Origin: Hoylesella timonensis 4401737 = DSM 22865 = JCM 15640
GTDB lineage: Bacteria > Bacteroidota > Bacteroidia > Bacteroidales > Bacteroidaceae
Reading direction: 5' to 3'
DNA: 64,000 bases
NCBI RefSeq assembly: GCF_000455445.1
Contig: NZ_HG417090.1
Span: 249,501 to 313,500, forward strand
A program made the translations under genes and the position numbers. The notes below the pieces were generated by a model. It did no database searches. It was not told the origin of the DNA and worked only from the letters and a program-made list of their open reading frames with translations. Positions 55,016 through 64,000 of this stretch are shown here, piece after piece. The number at the start of each line of letters is the position of its first letter. The stretch's first letter is position 1.

Positions 55016-55071
55016 TATCCTCATAAATGAGGATAAAGACAGTGCGAAACAGTATCCTCATAAATGAGGAT
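55016..55071. promoter_or_regulatory. Pair of palindromic operators between hsdM and a lipoprotein gene
   Basis: TATCCTCATAAATGAGGATA (55016-55035) recurs nearly whole at 55053-55071, 37 bp apart. Each is an inverted repeat of TATCCTCAT. The layout (two sites on nearly the same helix face) is typical for an Xre/HipB-type regulator, which is not encoded nearby. Either hsdM or the gene at 55168 could be the target. Confidence 0.65.
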
Positions 55072-55167
55072 TGTATAATATAAAAAAAGAAATCATAAAA
55101 AATAGGTATTGTAACATTCAAATTATACTCCTACCTTAGCAGTCGAATAAATCAAATTATTATCAAA

Positions 55168-56559
55168 ATGAAAAATTACAGAAAAAACCTATTGCCGGTA
55201 TTGGCATTTTTTGTGATAGGGCTTGCCTCGTGCAGCAATGACGATGTTGTTAAGTACAGTACTAACGCCCTAAAGAACACGGAGTTGATGAACATACTGA
55301 AGCAGAAAGGCTATCAATTTGACAAAGACAACAAGTTGGAGCTCAACGACTTGGTGAACAACACCACCTCGCTCGACCTCAGTGGCACCAAGCTAAAAGA
55401 TTTAAGCGAGCTTGACATTCTTCCCAATCTGAAGGAGGTGAAGCTCTCCAATAACGGGTATGGACCTGTTTTCGACTTCGCCCAGCTGCCGGCACAAATT
55501 ACTGGTGTAGATTTGACGGGCAACGACATTTATGACTTTGAAGGACTGGTGAATGTAAAGACGGAAGAGAATGGTGATGAAACCGTAACACAACTGCACA
55601 AAATCACGAAAATGTACTTGCCACAGACGGCAAAGTTCAATATCAAAGACCTTGTGCGTTTCTATCGAGAGAAGAAGGCAGAGATTGAGTCTGGCAGTAT
55701 AGACGTGAAGATGGAAACAGCAAAAGGCGACTTGCAGAAATACAATACCATTCGCGAGATACCTGATGAGAATATAAGGGCTAATTTCAAAAAATACTTT
55801 TCCAGCATCTTTGATGAAGACGGTATTCATATTGACATCAGTAAGCGGTTAAGCAACAAAGATAGGTCGAATGCTTGTGTATTTAATAAGTGGTATGGAG
55901 TTGCCACTGCTGCAACATTGGAAGGGGTACAATATATTGTGAACAATCCTTATTGGGACGGCAAACTTCTTACTGTAAACCTGAAAAACAAAGCGAAACT
56001 CCCGTACCTAAGACCCTGTAGCGGTCTCATGACCTTGTCATTGACAGACGTGGATGCCTCTGAAGGCATCAATCTTGAGGATGCTACAAACATGACAGGT
56101 TTCCTATGGGTAAAGGTTAGCGGTATTAGCGAAATAGATTTAAGCCATAGTACCCTGTTTGGTCAGAGAGCAATTGAACAGGAACAGGATGGTCCCGGTG
56201 GTTCCTCACTTGTTTTTGTAGAATGCCCGGATTTGAAAAAGATAGCTTTACCGGAAAAAAGCGGGTTGCGTTCTTATATGATAACATTTGCGAATATGAA
56301 GAGTATAGAGCAGGTAGATTTGTACAAATTTAAGATGATATCCAATTTGGAACTTGGCGGTTTATCTGCGAATTGTCGTGTTACCTATCCGGAATTGACG
56401 GAATTTCATACCTACGATAAAAAAACCTCTTTTGCGTGTACGCAAGACGTGTTTGACAGACAGGAAACAAAAGACTTTATCAAGAAGTATCTCAAGGTCT
56501 TGTCCAGTGGTGGTGGCTACATAGATGGAGTTGAATGGTCATCACTAATTAATAATTAA
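55168..56559 (+). CDS. Leucine-rich-repeat-like lipoprotein
   Basis: The 463-residue product has a lipoprotein signal (MKNYRKNLLPVLAFFVIGLA followed by SC, lipidated Cys near residue 22). The body contains LRR-like stretches: LSGTKLKDLSELDILPNLKEV, ITGVDLTGNDIYDFEGL and later SGISEIDLSHST. These form curved ligand-binding surfaces, so a surface binding role is possible. It is 15 bp ahead of the calycin-like gene and may lead the transcript that runs into the heme-uptake genes. Confidence 0.75.
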   Translation: MKNYRKNLLPVLAFFVIGLASCSNDDVVKYSTNALKNTELMNILKQKGYQFDKDNKLELNDLVNNTTSLDLSGTKLKDLSELDILPNLKEVKLSNNGYGPVFDFAQLPAQITGVDLTGNDIYDFEGLVNVKTEENGDETVTQLHKITKMYLPQTAKFNIKDLVRFYREKKAEIESGSIDVKMETAKGDLQKYNTIREIPDENIRANFKKYFSSIFDEDGIHIDISKRLSNKDRSNACVFNKWYGVATAATLEGVQYIVNNPYWDGKLLTVNLKNKAKLPYLRPCSGLMTLSLTDVDASEGINLEDATNMTGFLWVKVSGISEIDLSHSTLFGQRAIEQEQDGPGGSSLVFVECPDLKKIALPEKSGLRSYMITFANMKSIEQVDLYKFKMISNLELGGLSANCRVTYPELTEFHTYDKKTSFACTQDVFDRQETKDFIKKYLKVLSSGGGYIDGVEWSSLINN

Positions 56560-56574
56560 CAAAACATAAAAAAG

Positions 56575-57039
56575 ATGAAACATTTTTTTATTTCTACCAT
56601 ATTGATAGTAATCAGCATTTTAGGATTTGCAGTAAATTCTAATGCGCAGACAGGTACTTACAATGGTACGTTGAGTAACATTACTATGAATGGGAAATCA
56701 TACAATGATGCTACAAATCAGAGCTTTACATTGATAAGCACCGGTGGTAACCTGTATGACTTGGCAGGTACAGTGGGACCTATTGGCAAGATGCCGGGAA
56801 CAATCAAAGTAGAACTTAAAGTTTCTATCAACAACGGAGTTGTTACAGCAACGACCCCCATAGGCGGTTATGCCGGTAAATTGATGTTGTTGGATGGTGG
56901 ATTACCCATTAAAATTAAATTATCCAGTTTTACAGGCTCTCTTGTAAATAATGAACTCCATTTCGTTCTTGACACATACGCAGGTTGGCAATCTGTTCCT
57001 GTCTTCCCTGCATCTGTAACTTTTGATGGGAATTTTTAG
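56575..57039 (+). CDS. Calycin-like secreted protein
   Basis: The 154-residue product has a signal peptide (MKHFFISTILIVISILGFAV, cleavage near NSNAQ) and a beta-barrel-like body starting TGTYNGTLSNITMNGK, typical of the calycin-like (PF13944) secreted family of Bacteroidetes. Calycins bind small ligands. Genes of this family are often next to HmuY genes, which fits a heme-related role here; that is inference. The next gene starts 5 bp after its stop. Confidence 0.75.
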   Translation: MKHFFISTILIVISILGFAVNSNAQTGTYNGTLSNITMNGKSYNDATNQSFTLISTGGNLYDLAGTVGPIGKMPGTIKVELKVSINNGVVTATTPIGGYAGKLMLLDGGLPIKIKLSSFTGSLVNNELHFVLDTYAGWQSVPVFPASVTFDGNF

Positions 57040-57044
57040 CTATA

Positions 57045-57686
57045 ATGATGAAAAAGTTTGTTACGAATATAAGTTTATTTTGCCTTATTGCAGTTCTTTT
57101 TGCGGGATTCTCTTCTTGTAGTAGTGATGAGAATTTAGAACAGAAAGATCCGATAGAGGAATATTTCAATGAGGCAAAAAACATCTTGAATGGTGAGATT
57201 GTTTTGTCTACCAAAGCTACGATGAGTGGGGTTGACAAAACATTATTGCCAAATGGATGTCCTACAAAATTTAGTTTTGATTGGGTGAACGATAAGACAA
57301 TGAAACTTTCACTCGAGGGCTTTACCGTAGGCAAGATGCCATTGATTGTGTATTTCTCATGCCAATGTAAATTTATGCAACTCAATTCTTGGGAGAAAGA
57401 TGAGTATAAAGGCGATGGTTGGATAAAGTTTAAGGGTAAGGACGGTAGCGTTACGGGAAATCCTAAAGATGATTCCGGAGTACAGCAAGGAAGTGGCGCA
57501 GGTGTAGAAGGTTATCTGAATGTGAAAACGAACCAGATTACATTCATAGTCGATTACAATATGATGAATGTGCGTTCCGAATGTTTCTTACAGACTATCG
57601 ACAAGAACCGTATCAACAATTACGAAGCCGAGTTTGCCCAATATGAGAAAGATTTGGCAGCCTACAAGAAAGAACACGGATTGTAA
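57045..57686 (+). CDS. DUF4903-like lipoprotein
   Basis: The 213-residue product has a lipoprotein signal (lipobox FSSC, near residue 27). A beta-rich body follows (EEYFNEAKNILNGEIVLSTK) with an acidic Gly/Ser linker and a helical tail rich in Lys and Tyr. It resembles DUF4903 proteins, which occur with calycin-like and HmuY genes. No function is known. It is the third gene of a probable transcript starting at 55168. Confidence 0.6.
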   Translation: MMKKFVTNISLFCLIAVLFAGFSSCSSDENLEQKDPIEEYFNEAKNILNGEIVLSTKATMSGVDKTLLPNGCPTKFSFDWVNDKTMKLSLEGFTVGKMPLIVYFSCQCKFMQLNSWEKDEYKGDGWIKFKGKDGSVTGNPKDDSGVQQGSGAGVEGYLNVKTNQITFIVDYNMMNVRSECFLQTIDKNRINNYEAEFAQYEKDLAAYKKEHGL

Positions 57687-57761
57687 TGTGTAACTCATGT
57701 GATGATAATAAAGGAAGTAAGGGTGTGAACACTTTTACTTTCTTTATTTAAGAAGAAAAAA

Positions 57762-60116
57762 ATGATGCAGAAGATAAGGTTTTTATTCTTTCTCCTTTGT
57801 CTGTTTGCAGCGACGAGCATGCGAGCGCAACGACAAGTAAGCATGACCATACTCGAGAAGGACACGCAGCAGCCATTGGTGGGAGCCACCATACAATATT
57901 CCATGCACAAGGATATGGAGGCTCCGCAGTATGCAGTGACAAACATTGACGGCAAGGCGATGTTAAGAACAGAGAAAGGAAAGGAATTATACTATAACGT
58001 TCACGCAACAGGCTTCGTGCCAATCAGAGGAAGTGTATCGCCGCACGAAAACAACATGAAGATTGTTATGAGCCAAGATGTGCTACATTTGAACGATGTA
58101 GTTGTGACAGGTTCACGAACGGCGCGACCTATCAAACTCTCGCCCATCACCATACAAGTGTTGGGTGGAAAGAATCTTGTAGATGCAGGCTACAGCGACC
58201 TGCAGCACGCCTTACAGCAAGAGACCCCAGGACTCAATATTCAGAAAGTGGGCTTTGGCAACGAAATCTCAATGCAGGGACTGGACGCCCGCCACGTTCT
58301 CTTTTTGCAAGACGGTGAGCGTATGACGGGCGAAATGGCAGGCAATCTCGACTACGAGCGTTTCAACCTGCATGCCATCGACCGTGTGGAGATAGTAAAA
58401 GGAGCCAGCAGCACGCTCTATGGCAGTCGTGCCTCGGGAGCGGTCATCAATCTTATATCGAAGAAAACCAATAAGCCGCTGGACATACAAGCGGGATTGC
58501 GTTGGGCGCAGATGAATGAACGCAATTATACAAATCCAAGTCCAAAGGATTTTCTCTATATGTTTGAGAAGAACAGCGACCGCCCTAACTTGCAGACATG
58601 GCTCTCTGCTGGAGTGAGACACAACGCCTTTACCTCACAAACTGATGTGTTGTACAGCGTGAGCGATGCCTTTTACATGTATCAGGCAGAAAACGACAAC
58701 AAAACCTATACGAAAGAGGCTAACCCTTTCCTCCCTCACGATATTACACTGACAGGCATTGCTGCTCGGTCTCCTATGGGAATTGAAGGAACGGAACATG
58801 TCTCAGCAGCGCAAAAGTTGTATTACGAACCCAATAAAAATCTGTCGGTACAGGTCTACGGTTCCATGTTTTTCATGAATTCATACGACCTCATACAAGA
58901 CATGACTTTCTCACAGAGCCGTGATTTCATGGCTGGAATTAAAGCCAAATATACGATAAAAGATTGGTTTACCGTCAACCTTAGCCTTCACAACGATTTC
59001 TATGACCGGTTCAAGCGCCATGAGCGCATAGACATACGTAAGAAAGTGTATCAGAGTAAGATATTCCAACCACGTTTAACATTGACAAGTAACTATTTCA
59101 GTGGACACAGCATGATATTTGGAATAGAACACACTACGGACGAACTCACCAGCGACCGTTTTGTAAATCGTAAAATGACCACCCGAGCACTGCACGAGAC
59201 AGAATATTTCTTGCAAGACGAATGGACGGCAGACAACCATTGGATGTTGTCGACGGGCGTGCGTACCAATTTCTCTAAAGCATTCGGATTTATGTATATG
59301 CCTAAGATAGCTGTCAAATATTCGCCCGATGAACATTGGGCAGTACGTGCCAACTACTCCATGGGTTATCGAGCACCCAGCATTAAGGAGCTATTTTTTA
59401 ACTGGGATCATCTCGGCATGTTCCAGATAAGGGGAAGTGAAGACTTGAAACCAGAGAAGAATCACTATTGCTCTTTGGGGGCGGAATATACCAACAAAGG
59501 CTTTTTCATGAACGTCAATGCTTATGCCAACTTCTTTCGTAAAAAGATAGAAGGCGTATGGCGTATTTACGATATGCAGTACAACTTCGAATACACCAAT
59601 CTCAACAGTCAGCGTCTCTATGGATTTGAGACTATCCTCAAATGGCATTTCCTCGACCGATTCACCGTCAACGGAACCTATAGCTATGTAAACGTGAGCA
59701 AGCAGAATGGCATACAAGTAAACACCACATCGCCACACGCTGCAACCGCAAGCATCGACTACGTATATAACAAGCCCAACTATCGACTGAAAACCATTTT
59801 CAGCACATCTCTCATGGGCGAAAAAAACTTCGATGTGCAAGACCGTGTATGGGTGGAAGAACACCGTAAGAGTTACGATGCCTATTTCCGTTGCACATTG
59901 CCAACCTATACGATTTGTAATCTGTCAGTGGTGCAGACGTTCTACAATAAAGTGAAGGTGACACTTGGCATCAATAATATCTTCAATTATATACCACACA
60001 CCTTGGGTTCGGGCATTACCATGTTCAATGTTCCTGCCACCTGTGGTGCAAGGGGATATGTACAGATGGAGTTTCTTGTTGATGACATTGTAAAATCATT
60101 AAAAAGGAAGAAATGA
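57762..60116 (+). CDS. TonB-dependent outer membrane receptor, HmuR-like
   Basis: The receptor imports a ligand, here probably heme, through the outer membrane using TonB energy. The 784-residue product has a signal peptide, a carboxypeptidase-regulatory-like domain (about 22-105), a plug domain (about 115-225, VTGSRTARPIKLSPI), and a 22-strand barrel. The barrel motif YRAPSIKEL, near residue 540, matches the heme-receptor YRAP box, followed by DLKPE. The 3' end overlaps the hmuY gene by 4 bp. A second start two codons on is possible. Confidence 0.9.
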   Translation: MMQKIRFLFFLLCLFAATSMRAQRQVSMTILEKDTQQPLVGATIQYSMHKDMEAPQYAVTNIDGKAMLRTEKGKELYYNVHATGFVPIRGSVSPHENNMKIVMSQDVLHLNDVVVTGSRTARPIKLSPITIQVLGGKNLVDAGYSDLQHALQQETPGLNIQKVGFGNEISMQGLDARHVLFLQDGERMTGEMAGNLDYERFNLHAIDRVEIVKGASSTLYGSRASGAVINLISKKTNKPLDIQAGLRWAQMNERNYTNPSPKDFLYMFEKNSDRPNLQTWLSAGVRHNAFTSQTDVLYSVSDAFYMYQAENDNKTYTKEANPFLPHDITLTGIAARSPMGIEGTEHVSAAQKLYYEPNKNLSVQVYGSMFFMNSYDLIQDMTFSQSRDFMAGIKAKYTIKDWFTVNLSLHNDFYDRFKRHERIDIRKKVYQSKIFQPRLTLTSNYFSGHSMIFGIEHTTDELTSDRFVNRKMTTRALHETEYFLQDEWTADNHWMLSTGVRTNFSKAFGFMYMPKIAVKYSPDEHWAVRANYSMGYRAPSIKELFFNWDHLGMFQIRGSEDLKPEKNHYCSLGAEYTNKGFFMNVNAYANFFRKKIEGVWRIYDMQYNFEYTNLNSQRLYGFETILKWHFLDRFTVNGTYSYVNVSKQNGIQVNTTSPHAATASIDYVYNKPNYRLKTIFSTSLMGEKNFDVQDRVWVEEHRKSYDAYFRCTLPTYTICNLSVVQTFYNKVKVTLGINNIFNYIPHTLGSGITMFNVPATCGARGYVQMEFLVDDIVKSLKRKK

Positions 60117-60811
60117 GAAGACAAATATCCGTGCTTTTTGTTTTGACAATGGCATTGTCCGCATGTGTGAATTATGATGCCGAGGAGTTTACAGGCAAAA
60201 CGTTGCCAAGAGTGACGGGATACAGCACTGGTGTTACCAACGATTGGCTGTACATCAATTTGCGCACTGGCACAATATTCAATCTTGATAAACCCAATAG
60301 CGACATCAAGGAAGGAGAACAGCGCGACCGCACCGATTGGGACATTGCCTTTTGTGGCTACCGTTTGCGAACCAACAGTGGAACTTCTGGAAAAGGCAAA
60401 GGCGGTGCTGCCGACTTGGGCTACGGCAGCTATGATACATGGAGAACGGTAAAACAGCTGCCAGCCAATTTACAATGGGCGGTGGACGACCATTCGGTGA
60501 GTATCACAATGTCGCAAAATGATTGGAACAAGTATCTCATCGCCAACAAGCTTGACTTTAAGCAAAATCCATGGTTCGATCCCAATCGTGGTCCTGCAAC
60601 GACACAAACAGATGCTAATCCCATATTGGCAAAAGCAATGACTTTTACTGGTCCACCGCCTGTCTATGCTCCCTCGTTTCACACCTATGTGGTGCGCACT
60701 GCCGATGGACAGCGATATTTCAAACTACAGATTATCAGTTGGTACAAAGCCGATGTGGAAATAGGTGATACGGGCGGACAAATAAGCTATTATTGTGATG
60801 AACTGAAATAA
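60113..60811 (+). CDS. hmuY: HmuY-like heme-binding lipoprotein
   Basis: The 232-residue product is a lipoprotein (lipobox ALSAC, Cys18) with the HmuY signature TDWDIAFCGYRLRTNSG followed by a Gly-rich GKGKGGAADLGYG segment. HmuY proteins take heme from host hemoproteins and pass it to the paired TonB receptor. In Porphyromonas two histidines bind heme; in Prevotella homologs methionines do. The region here has Met and His candidates (AKAMTF, SFHTYV), so the ligands cannot be assigned. Start overlaps the receptor stop (ATGA). Confidence 0.88.
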   Translation: MRRQISVLFVLTMALSACVNYDAEEFTGKTLPRVTGYSTGVTNDWLYINLRTGTIFNLDKPNSDIKEGEQRDRTDWDIAFCGYRLRTNSGTSGKGKGGAADLGYGSYDTWRTVKQLPANLQWAVDDHSVSITMSQNDWNKYLIANKLDFKQNPWFDPNRGPATTQTDANPILAKAMTFTGPPPVYAPSFHTYVVRTADGQRYFKLQIISWYKADVEIGDTGGQISYYCDELK

Positions 60812-60813
60812 AT

Positions 60814-61695
60814 ATGAAAATGGAAAATAAAAAGAAAGTTTACTGGTGGCGCACCATCGCCTCATTCTTATTGGTGCTTTTCGCTATGCCGTTAGGTCAT
60901 GCGCTGATGATATTGATGGAGAAGTTCATGAGCGAAGGAGCCATGCATGTAGCAGGGTTTGCGATGGGTTTCGTGGGGCTTGTCCTCGTTATCGTCGGCG
61001 TGTTTGTGAAGGGCGATACCCGACAAACGCTGTGGGGACTCTTCGGTGGACTGCTTTTCTGGACGGGTTGGGTGGAGTTCCTCTTCCTGTATTATGCCCG
61101 ACGCTATGGCGTTCAGCCAGAGATAGAGAATGGCGTAGTGGTGACAAAGCCCGAATACCTCATTATGCCTGCCTCGTTTGGCTTGTGGATGATGGTGATG
61201 ACCATGTATGTGTTCAGCACAAGAAACGGCTGCGGTTTGATTACATGGATACAAAAGGTATGTTTCCGAAGCAAGCGCAAGGTTGTGGTGGTGCAGCCCA
61301 TGACGCGCCACACAAGCATCGTCACGTTCATGCAAGTGAATATGATTCTTTGGGCAATGTACTTGATGCTCATGTTCTGCTACGACAAGAATTTCCTTGG
61401 TGATCATCACCCCGTGACGTTCCTTGTGGGTGTAGGGTGTCTCGTGGGGGCTGTCTTCATGTTTCGCCACCAACTGCACATCGCTGCATGGGGCGCAAAC
61501 TTAAGAATGGCGATAGCCACAGTTATCATCTTTTGGGCGCCTGTAGAAATCTTGGGAAGGATGAACTTCATCCAGGAGTTTTGGGGAGAGCCAGAGAAAC
61601 ACGCATGGCAAATGCTTGTCATCCTCATGGCGTTTATTTTGTTGGGTGTTTATCTTTGGTTCAAGGGCAAACAAAGAAAGAGAGTTGAGCAATGA
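60814..61695 (+). CDS. Multi-pass membrane protein of the hmu-like operon
   Basis: The 293-residue product has about eight hydrophobic helices, with charged cytoplasmic loops, and no motif I recognise apart from a GWVEFLFLYYARRYG segment. Its start follows the hmuY stop by 2 bp and its end overlaps the PepSY gene by 4 bp, so it belongs to the heme-uptake transcript. A role in inner-membrane transport or electron transfer would fit but cannot be shown. Confidence 0.7.
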   Translation: MKMENKKKVYWWRTIASFLLVLFAMPLGHALMILMEKFMSEGAMHVAGFAMGFVGLVLVIVGVFVKGDTRQTLWGLFGGLLFWTGWVEFLFLYYARRYGVQPEIENGVVVTKPEYLIMPASFGLWMMVMTMYVFSTRNGCGLITWIQKVCFRSKRKVVVVQPMTRHTSIVTFMQVNMILWAMYLMLMFCYDKNFLGDHHPVTFLVGVGCLVGAVFMFRHQLHIAAWGANLRMAIATVIIFWAPVEILGRMNFIQEFWGEPEKHAWQMLVILMAFILLGVYLWFKGKQRKRVEQ

Positions 61696-63155
61696 TGAAA
61701 GGAGTTGGAATGAAGAAAACAACATGGAGACGGCAACATCAATGGTTAGGAATTATCTTGGCTCCGTTCGTCATACTCTTTTGTCTCTCGGGAATAGTAC
61801 TCAATCACGCCAAGTTGTTTCAAGGCATCGATATCAGTAGGACACTGTTACCCTCAGAATATCAATATAGCCAGTGGAACCAAGGATTGTTTCGTGGTAC
61901 GCAGAAATGGAGAAACAAGGTGTTGATATATGGCAACGCTGGCATTTGGGCGAAAGAGAAAGATGCCGACACGATAACCGACTTCAACCGCGGGCTGCCC
62001 AAGGGTGCCGACCTGAGAAACGTTCGTGGAATGGCGGTCATGCCCAATGGCAGTCTATACGCCATGAGTCAACGTCATTTGTATCGTTTGAACCCCCATA
62101 GCGTATGGGAACAAGTTGATATTCTTCAAGGTAAGCATGAAAAGTTGAGCGATATTACGCAGAAGGGCGACTCGCTCATTATCACGGGTCGGTCTTACGT
62201 CTATCTGTCTCGCTATCCTTATCACGACTTTCAAAAAATCACCTTGAAGAAAACAGACAAAGACCAAGGGAAGGTTTCGCTCTTCCGAACGATATGGCTT
62301 CTCCATGGAGGCGGACTGTTTGGTATGGCTGGCAAGCTCTTTGTCGATGCGGTGGGACTAATCCTCTTGTTTCTCTCCATCTCAGGCGTATATTACTCTT
62401 TTGCGCCTCGTTCCCGTTCATCGTTAGCAAAACGTACGAAGCGAGGACTGATAACATGGCACAACAAGTTGGGACGAGGTGCGATGTTCTTTCTGTTGTT
62501 GCTGACCATTACAGGCTGGATGCTACGTCCGCCTGCGCTCATCGCCATAGCCTCTGGCAAAATACCGCCCATACCTTTTTCTTCCATGGATAGCGACAAC
62601 CCATGGAATGGCTGTCTGCGCTCGCTGCGGTATGATGAGAATAAAGCCGACTGGCTGTTGTGTACGTCGGACGGTTTCTATTCTCTTCGTCATTTGGGCA
62701 GCACGCCGCAAAGAGAGAAGGTGCAGCCTCCTGTGAGCGTTATGGGCATCAATGTCGAACAACACACTCATCAGAACACATGGCTGATAGGTTCGTTCAG
62801 CGGCATGTATGTATGGGATAGAGCGCATCAGTCCGTCACCGACTATTTCACGCTTCAAAAGGTGCAGTCTGTCAGTGGGAGTCCTTTTGGAAGTCACGCC
62901 ATTGCAGGCTTTTCATCAGACTTGGACGATGCGGACATGGTGGTGGATTACAAGAAGGGTAATTCTCGCCTTCGTATGCCCGACAGCATGACAACGCTGC
63001 CCATGTCATTGCGCAATGTTTGCATAGAAGTGCACACAGGACGCATCTTTACCTTTTTGGGCATGGCGTCTCTATTTTACATCTTCCTCATGGGCGTGGC
63101 TTGCGTATGGTGCCTTTGGAGTGGTTGGAAGATATGGCAAAGAAAACCTCATTGA
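61692..63155 (+). CDS. PepSY-associated transmembrane protein
   Basis: The 487-residue product has four membrane helices: one N-terminal with an internal HQW (RRQHQWLGIILAPFVILFCL), a pair in the middle (LLHGGGLFGMAGKLFVDAVG), and two later, the last near the C-terminus. A large periplasmic region lies between. This is the layout of PepSY-associated iron-uptake and ferric-reductase-like proteins. As the last gene of the hmu-like operon it may reduce or move iron. Conserved His in LLHGGG and WHNKLG could bind heme. Confidence 0.85.
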   Translation: MMKGVGMKKTTWRRQHQWLGIILAPFVILFCLSGIVLNHAKLFQGIDISRTLLPSEYQYSQWNQGLFRGTQKWRNKVLIYGNAGIWAKEKDADTITDFNRGLPKGADLRNVRGMAVMPNGSLYAMSQRHLYRLNPHSVWEQVDILQGKHEKLSDITQKGDSLIITGRSYVYLSRYPYHDFQKITLKKTDKDQGKVSLFRTIWLLHGGGLFGMAGKLFVDAVGLILLFLSISGVYYSFAPRSRSSLAKRTKRGLITWHNKLGRGAMFFLLLLTITGWMLRPPALIAIASGKIPPIPFSSMDSDNPWNGCLRSLRYDENKADWLLCTSDGFYSLRHLGSTPQREKVQPPVSVMGINVEQHTHQNTWLIGSFSGMYVWDRAHQSVTDYFTLQKVQSVSGSPFGSHAIAGFSSDLDDADMVVDYKKGNSRLRMPDSMTTLPMSLRNVCIEVHTGRIFTFLGMASLFYIFLMGVACVWCLWSGWKIWQRKPH

Positions 63156-63185
63156 GTTTTCAACTGAGGTGCTAATAATAGCTGT

Positions 63186-63293
63186 CTATTCTTGCTTCTT
63201 TTTCTTCATCCATTCTTCCTTAAACAGCATAATGCCGTTGATTCCTTGTACGATAGTGACATTTTCTTCATCAATAACAGTTGTTATACTCAT
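63186..63293 (-). CDS. Small ORF after the methyltransferase gene
   Basis: A 35-codon frame (MSITTVIDEENVTIVQGING) with a basic Lys-rich C-terminus starts 20 bp after the methyltransferase stop, in the same direction. I do not recognise it; it could be a real short protein of that transcript. Confidence 0.35.
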   Translation of the reverse strand: MSITTVIDEENVTIVQGINGIMLFKEEWMKKKKQE

Positions 63294-63313
63294 AGCTTTA
63301 TGTTTTTGGTGGT

Positions 63314-63970
63314 TTATGATTCGCTTTCAGCGCATTCTTTTTGAGGTTTCACACATCTAAACAAGCAGGCAGCGCCCATTGTCTCAGTCAGCACATCTTC
63401 GCCAAACATACTCCGAAGACGTCTTTCGGCTTCAGCGAAGGTGTCATACGGAGGGTGGAAAAATCCTTTTCTCTCCATGACTTTTTTAACCAATAAATCA
63501 GCCAATTGGCGTTCACCCTTGACATAAAAGCAACCGCAGAAGAAACCACCGGGTTTCAGCACACGGAAAATCTCGGCAAAGGCTTTCTCTTTATCAGGGA
63601 AAGCTTGAAAGCCGTTCATCGACAGTACGCAGTCGAAGAATTCGTTGGCATAGGGAAGTTCTCCAACATCTCCTTGTTTCAAAGACAGGTTGGCTATCTC
63701 CTCCGTTTCTTTCCGCATAGCCGCAATGGCTATCATTTCTTCCGAATAGTCTAAACCAACAATTTGGGCATCTTTCATCTGGCGATACTTCTCGGCAGTA
63801 AAAACGGCAGTGCCAACAGGAACGTCAAGCAGTCGTCCTTGAAAGTCGTTCGGTATAAAATCAAGCACTTTCTGAGCCAAGAGATTAGTGTCCTCGTCCC
63901 AAATCAGTCGCATGTATAGCCTTGACCACCATTTTCGTCCTGTCAACAGATCATCATAATGCTCCATCAT
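63314..63970 (-). CDS. Class I SAM-dependent methyltransferase (Methyltransf_11/25 type)
   Basis: The 218-residue product has a glycine-containing SAM site (RLLDVPVGTAVFT, about residues 46-58), the acidic IVGLDYSEEM motif, and later LPYANEFFDCVLSMNGF and FRVLKPGGFF motifs. The substrate is not evident. It is 35 bp from the right edge region, where nothing else is seen, and it converges on the heme-uptake operon. Confidence 0.88.
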   Translation of the reverse strand: MMEHYDDLLTGRKWWSRLYMRLIWDEDTNLLAQKVLDFIPNDFQGRLLDVPVGTAVFTAEKYRQMKDAQIVGLDYSEEMIAIAAMRKETEEIANLSLKQGDVGELPYANEFFDCVLSMNGFQAFPDKEKAFAEIFRVLKPGGFFCGCFYVKGERQLADLLVKKVMERKGFFHPPYDTFAEAERRLRSMFGEDVLTETMGAACLFRCVKPQKECAESES

Positions 63971-64000
63971 TCCTTGGTAGGAATTACTTTGTCTGTTTGT

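Overview
The window looks like the chromosome of a Bacteroidota species, most likely Prevotella or a close relative. Many genes have the Bacteroidetes promoter signature (TTTG, about 20 bp, then TAnnTTTG). The gene content fits as well: a serine-type sulfatase, HmuY-type heme uptake, a smalltalk mini-protein next to an HU-like protein, DUF4840 and calycin-like secreted proteins, a long Rho with an acidic insert, and an IntDOT-type integrase. I recognised no rRNA, tRNA or CRISPR array.

Layout. 1-7.4 kb: the 5' part of anaerobic ribonucleotide reductase, a beta carbonic anhydrase, an RteC-like small protein, a DnaD/DUF4373-like protein, an M15 peptidase and a sulfatase. Three of these genes have period-8 AACTCGTC-type repeats directly before the start codon. 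About 7.5-22.2 kb: a decayed CTnDOT-family element. The integrase sits at the left end. MobA, DUF3408 and an oriT-like region sit at the right end, with the transfer genes missing. Its cargo is two NdpA-like genes, a novel partner membrane protein, an AbiEi/AbiEii toxin-antitoxin pair, AlkD, PfpI, a frameshifted SRPBCC gene, HXXEE, AraC and MATE genes. 22.2-26.3 kb: metY, a DUF4840 lipoprotein, and an orphan AbiEi-type antitoxin with a truncated toxin and a rich operator region.

26.3-31.5 kb: an unusual accessory locus. One ORF encodes an ECF sigma factor, a transmembrane helix and an outer-membrane-type beta-barrel. It is followed by a radical SAM enzyme, a Gfo/Idh/MocA oxidoreductase and two lipoproteins. 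The sigma gene and the radical SAM gene share a promoter-like block that does not match the housekeeping consensus, which suggests a self-regulated regulon.

31.5-48 kb: mostly housekeeping. It holds an HU-like protein, smalltalk, trmO, a TIGR01212 radical SAM protein, a dipeptidyl-peptidase, an AAA ATPase, a glycosyltransferase, uvrA, rho and rpsA. Composite palindromic repeats lie between these genes. 48-54.9 kb: a type I restriction-modification locus (hsdM, hsdS, four-helix-bundle gene, hsdR). Its hsdS is split by a one-base change in a G tract. 55-63.2 kb: secreted proteins leading into a heme-uptake operon (TonB receptor, HmuY, membrane protein, PepSY protein). A methyltransferase gene closes the window.

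The strongest candidates for something undescribed are the NdpA-like plus two-TM gene pair at 9630-11725, with stacked palindromes at its promoter, and the membrane-spanning sigma/beta-barrel fusion with its radical SAM/lipoprotein neighbours.
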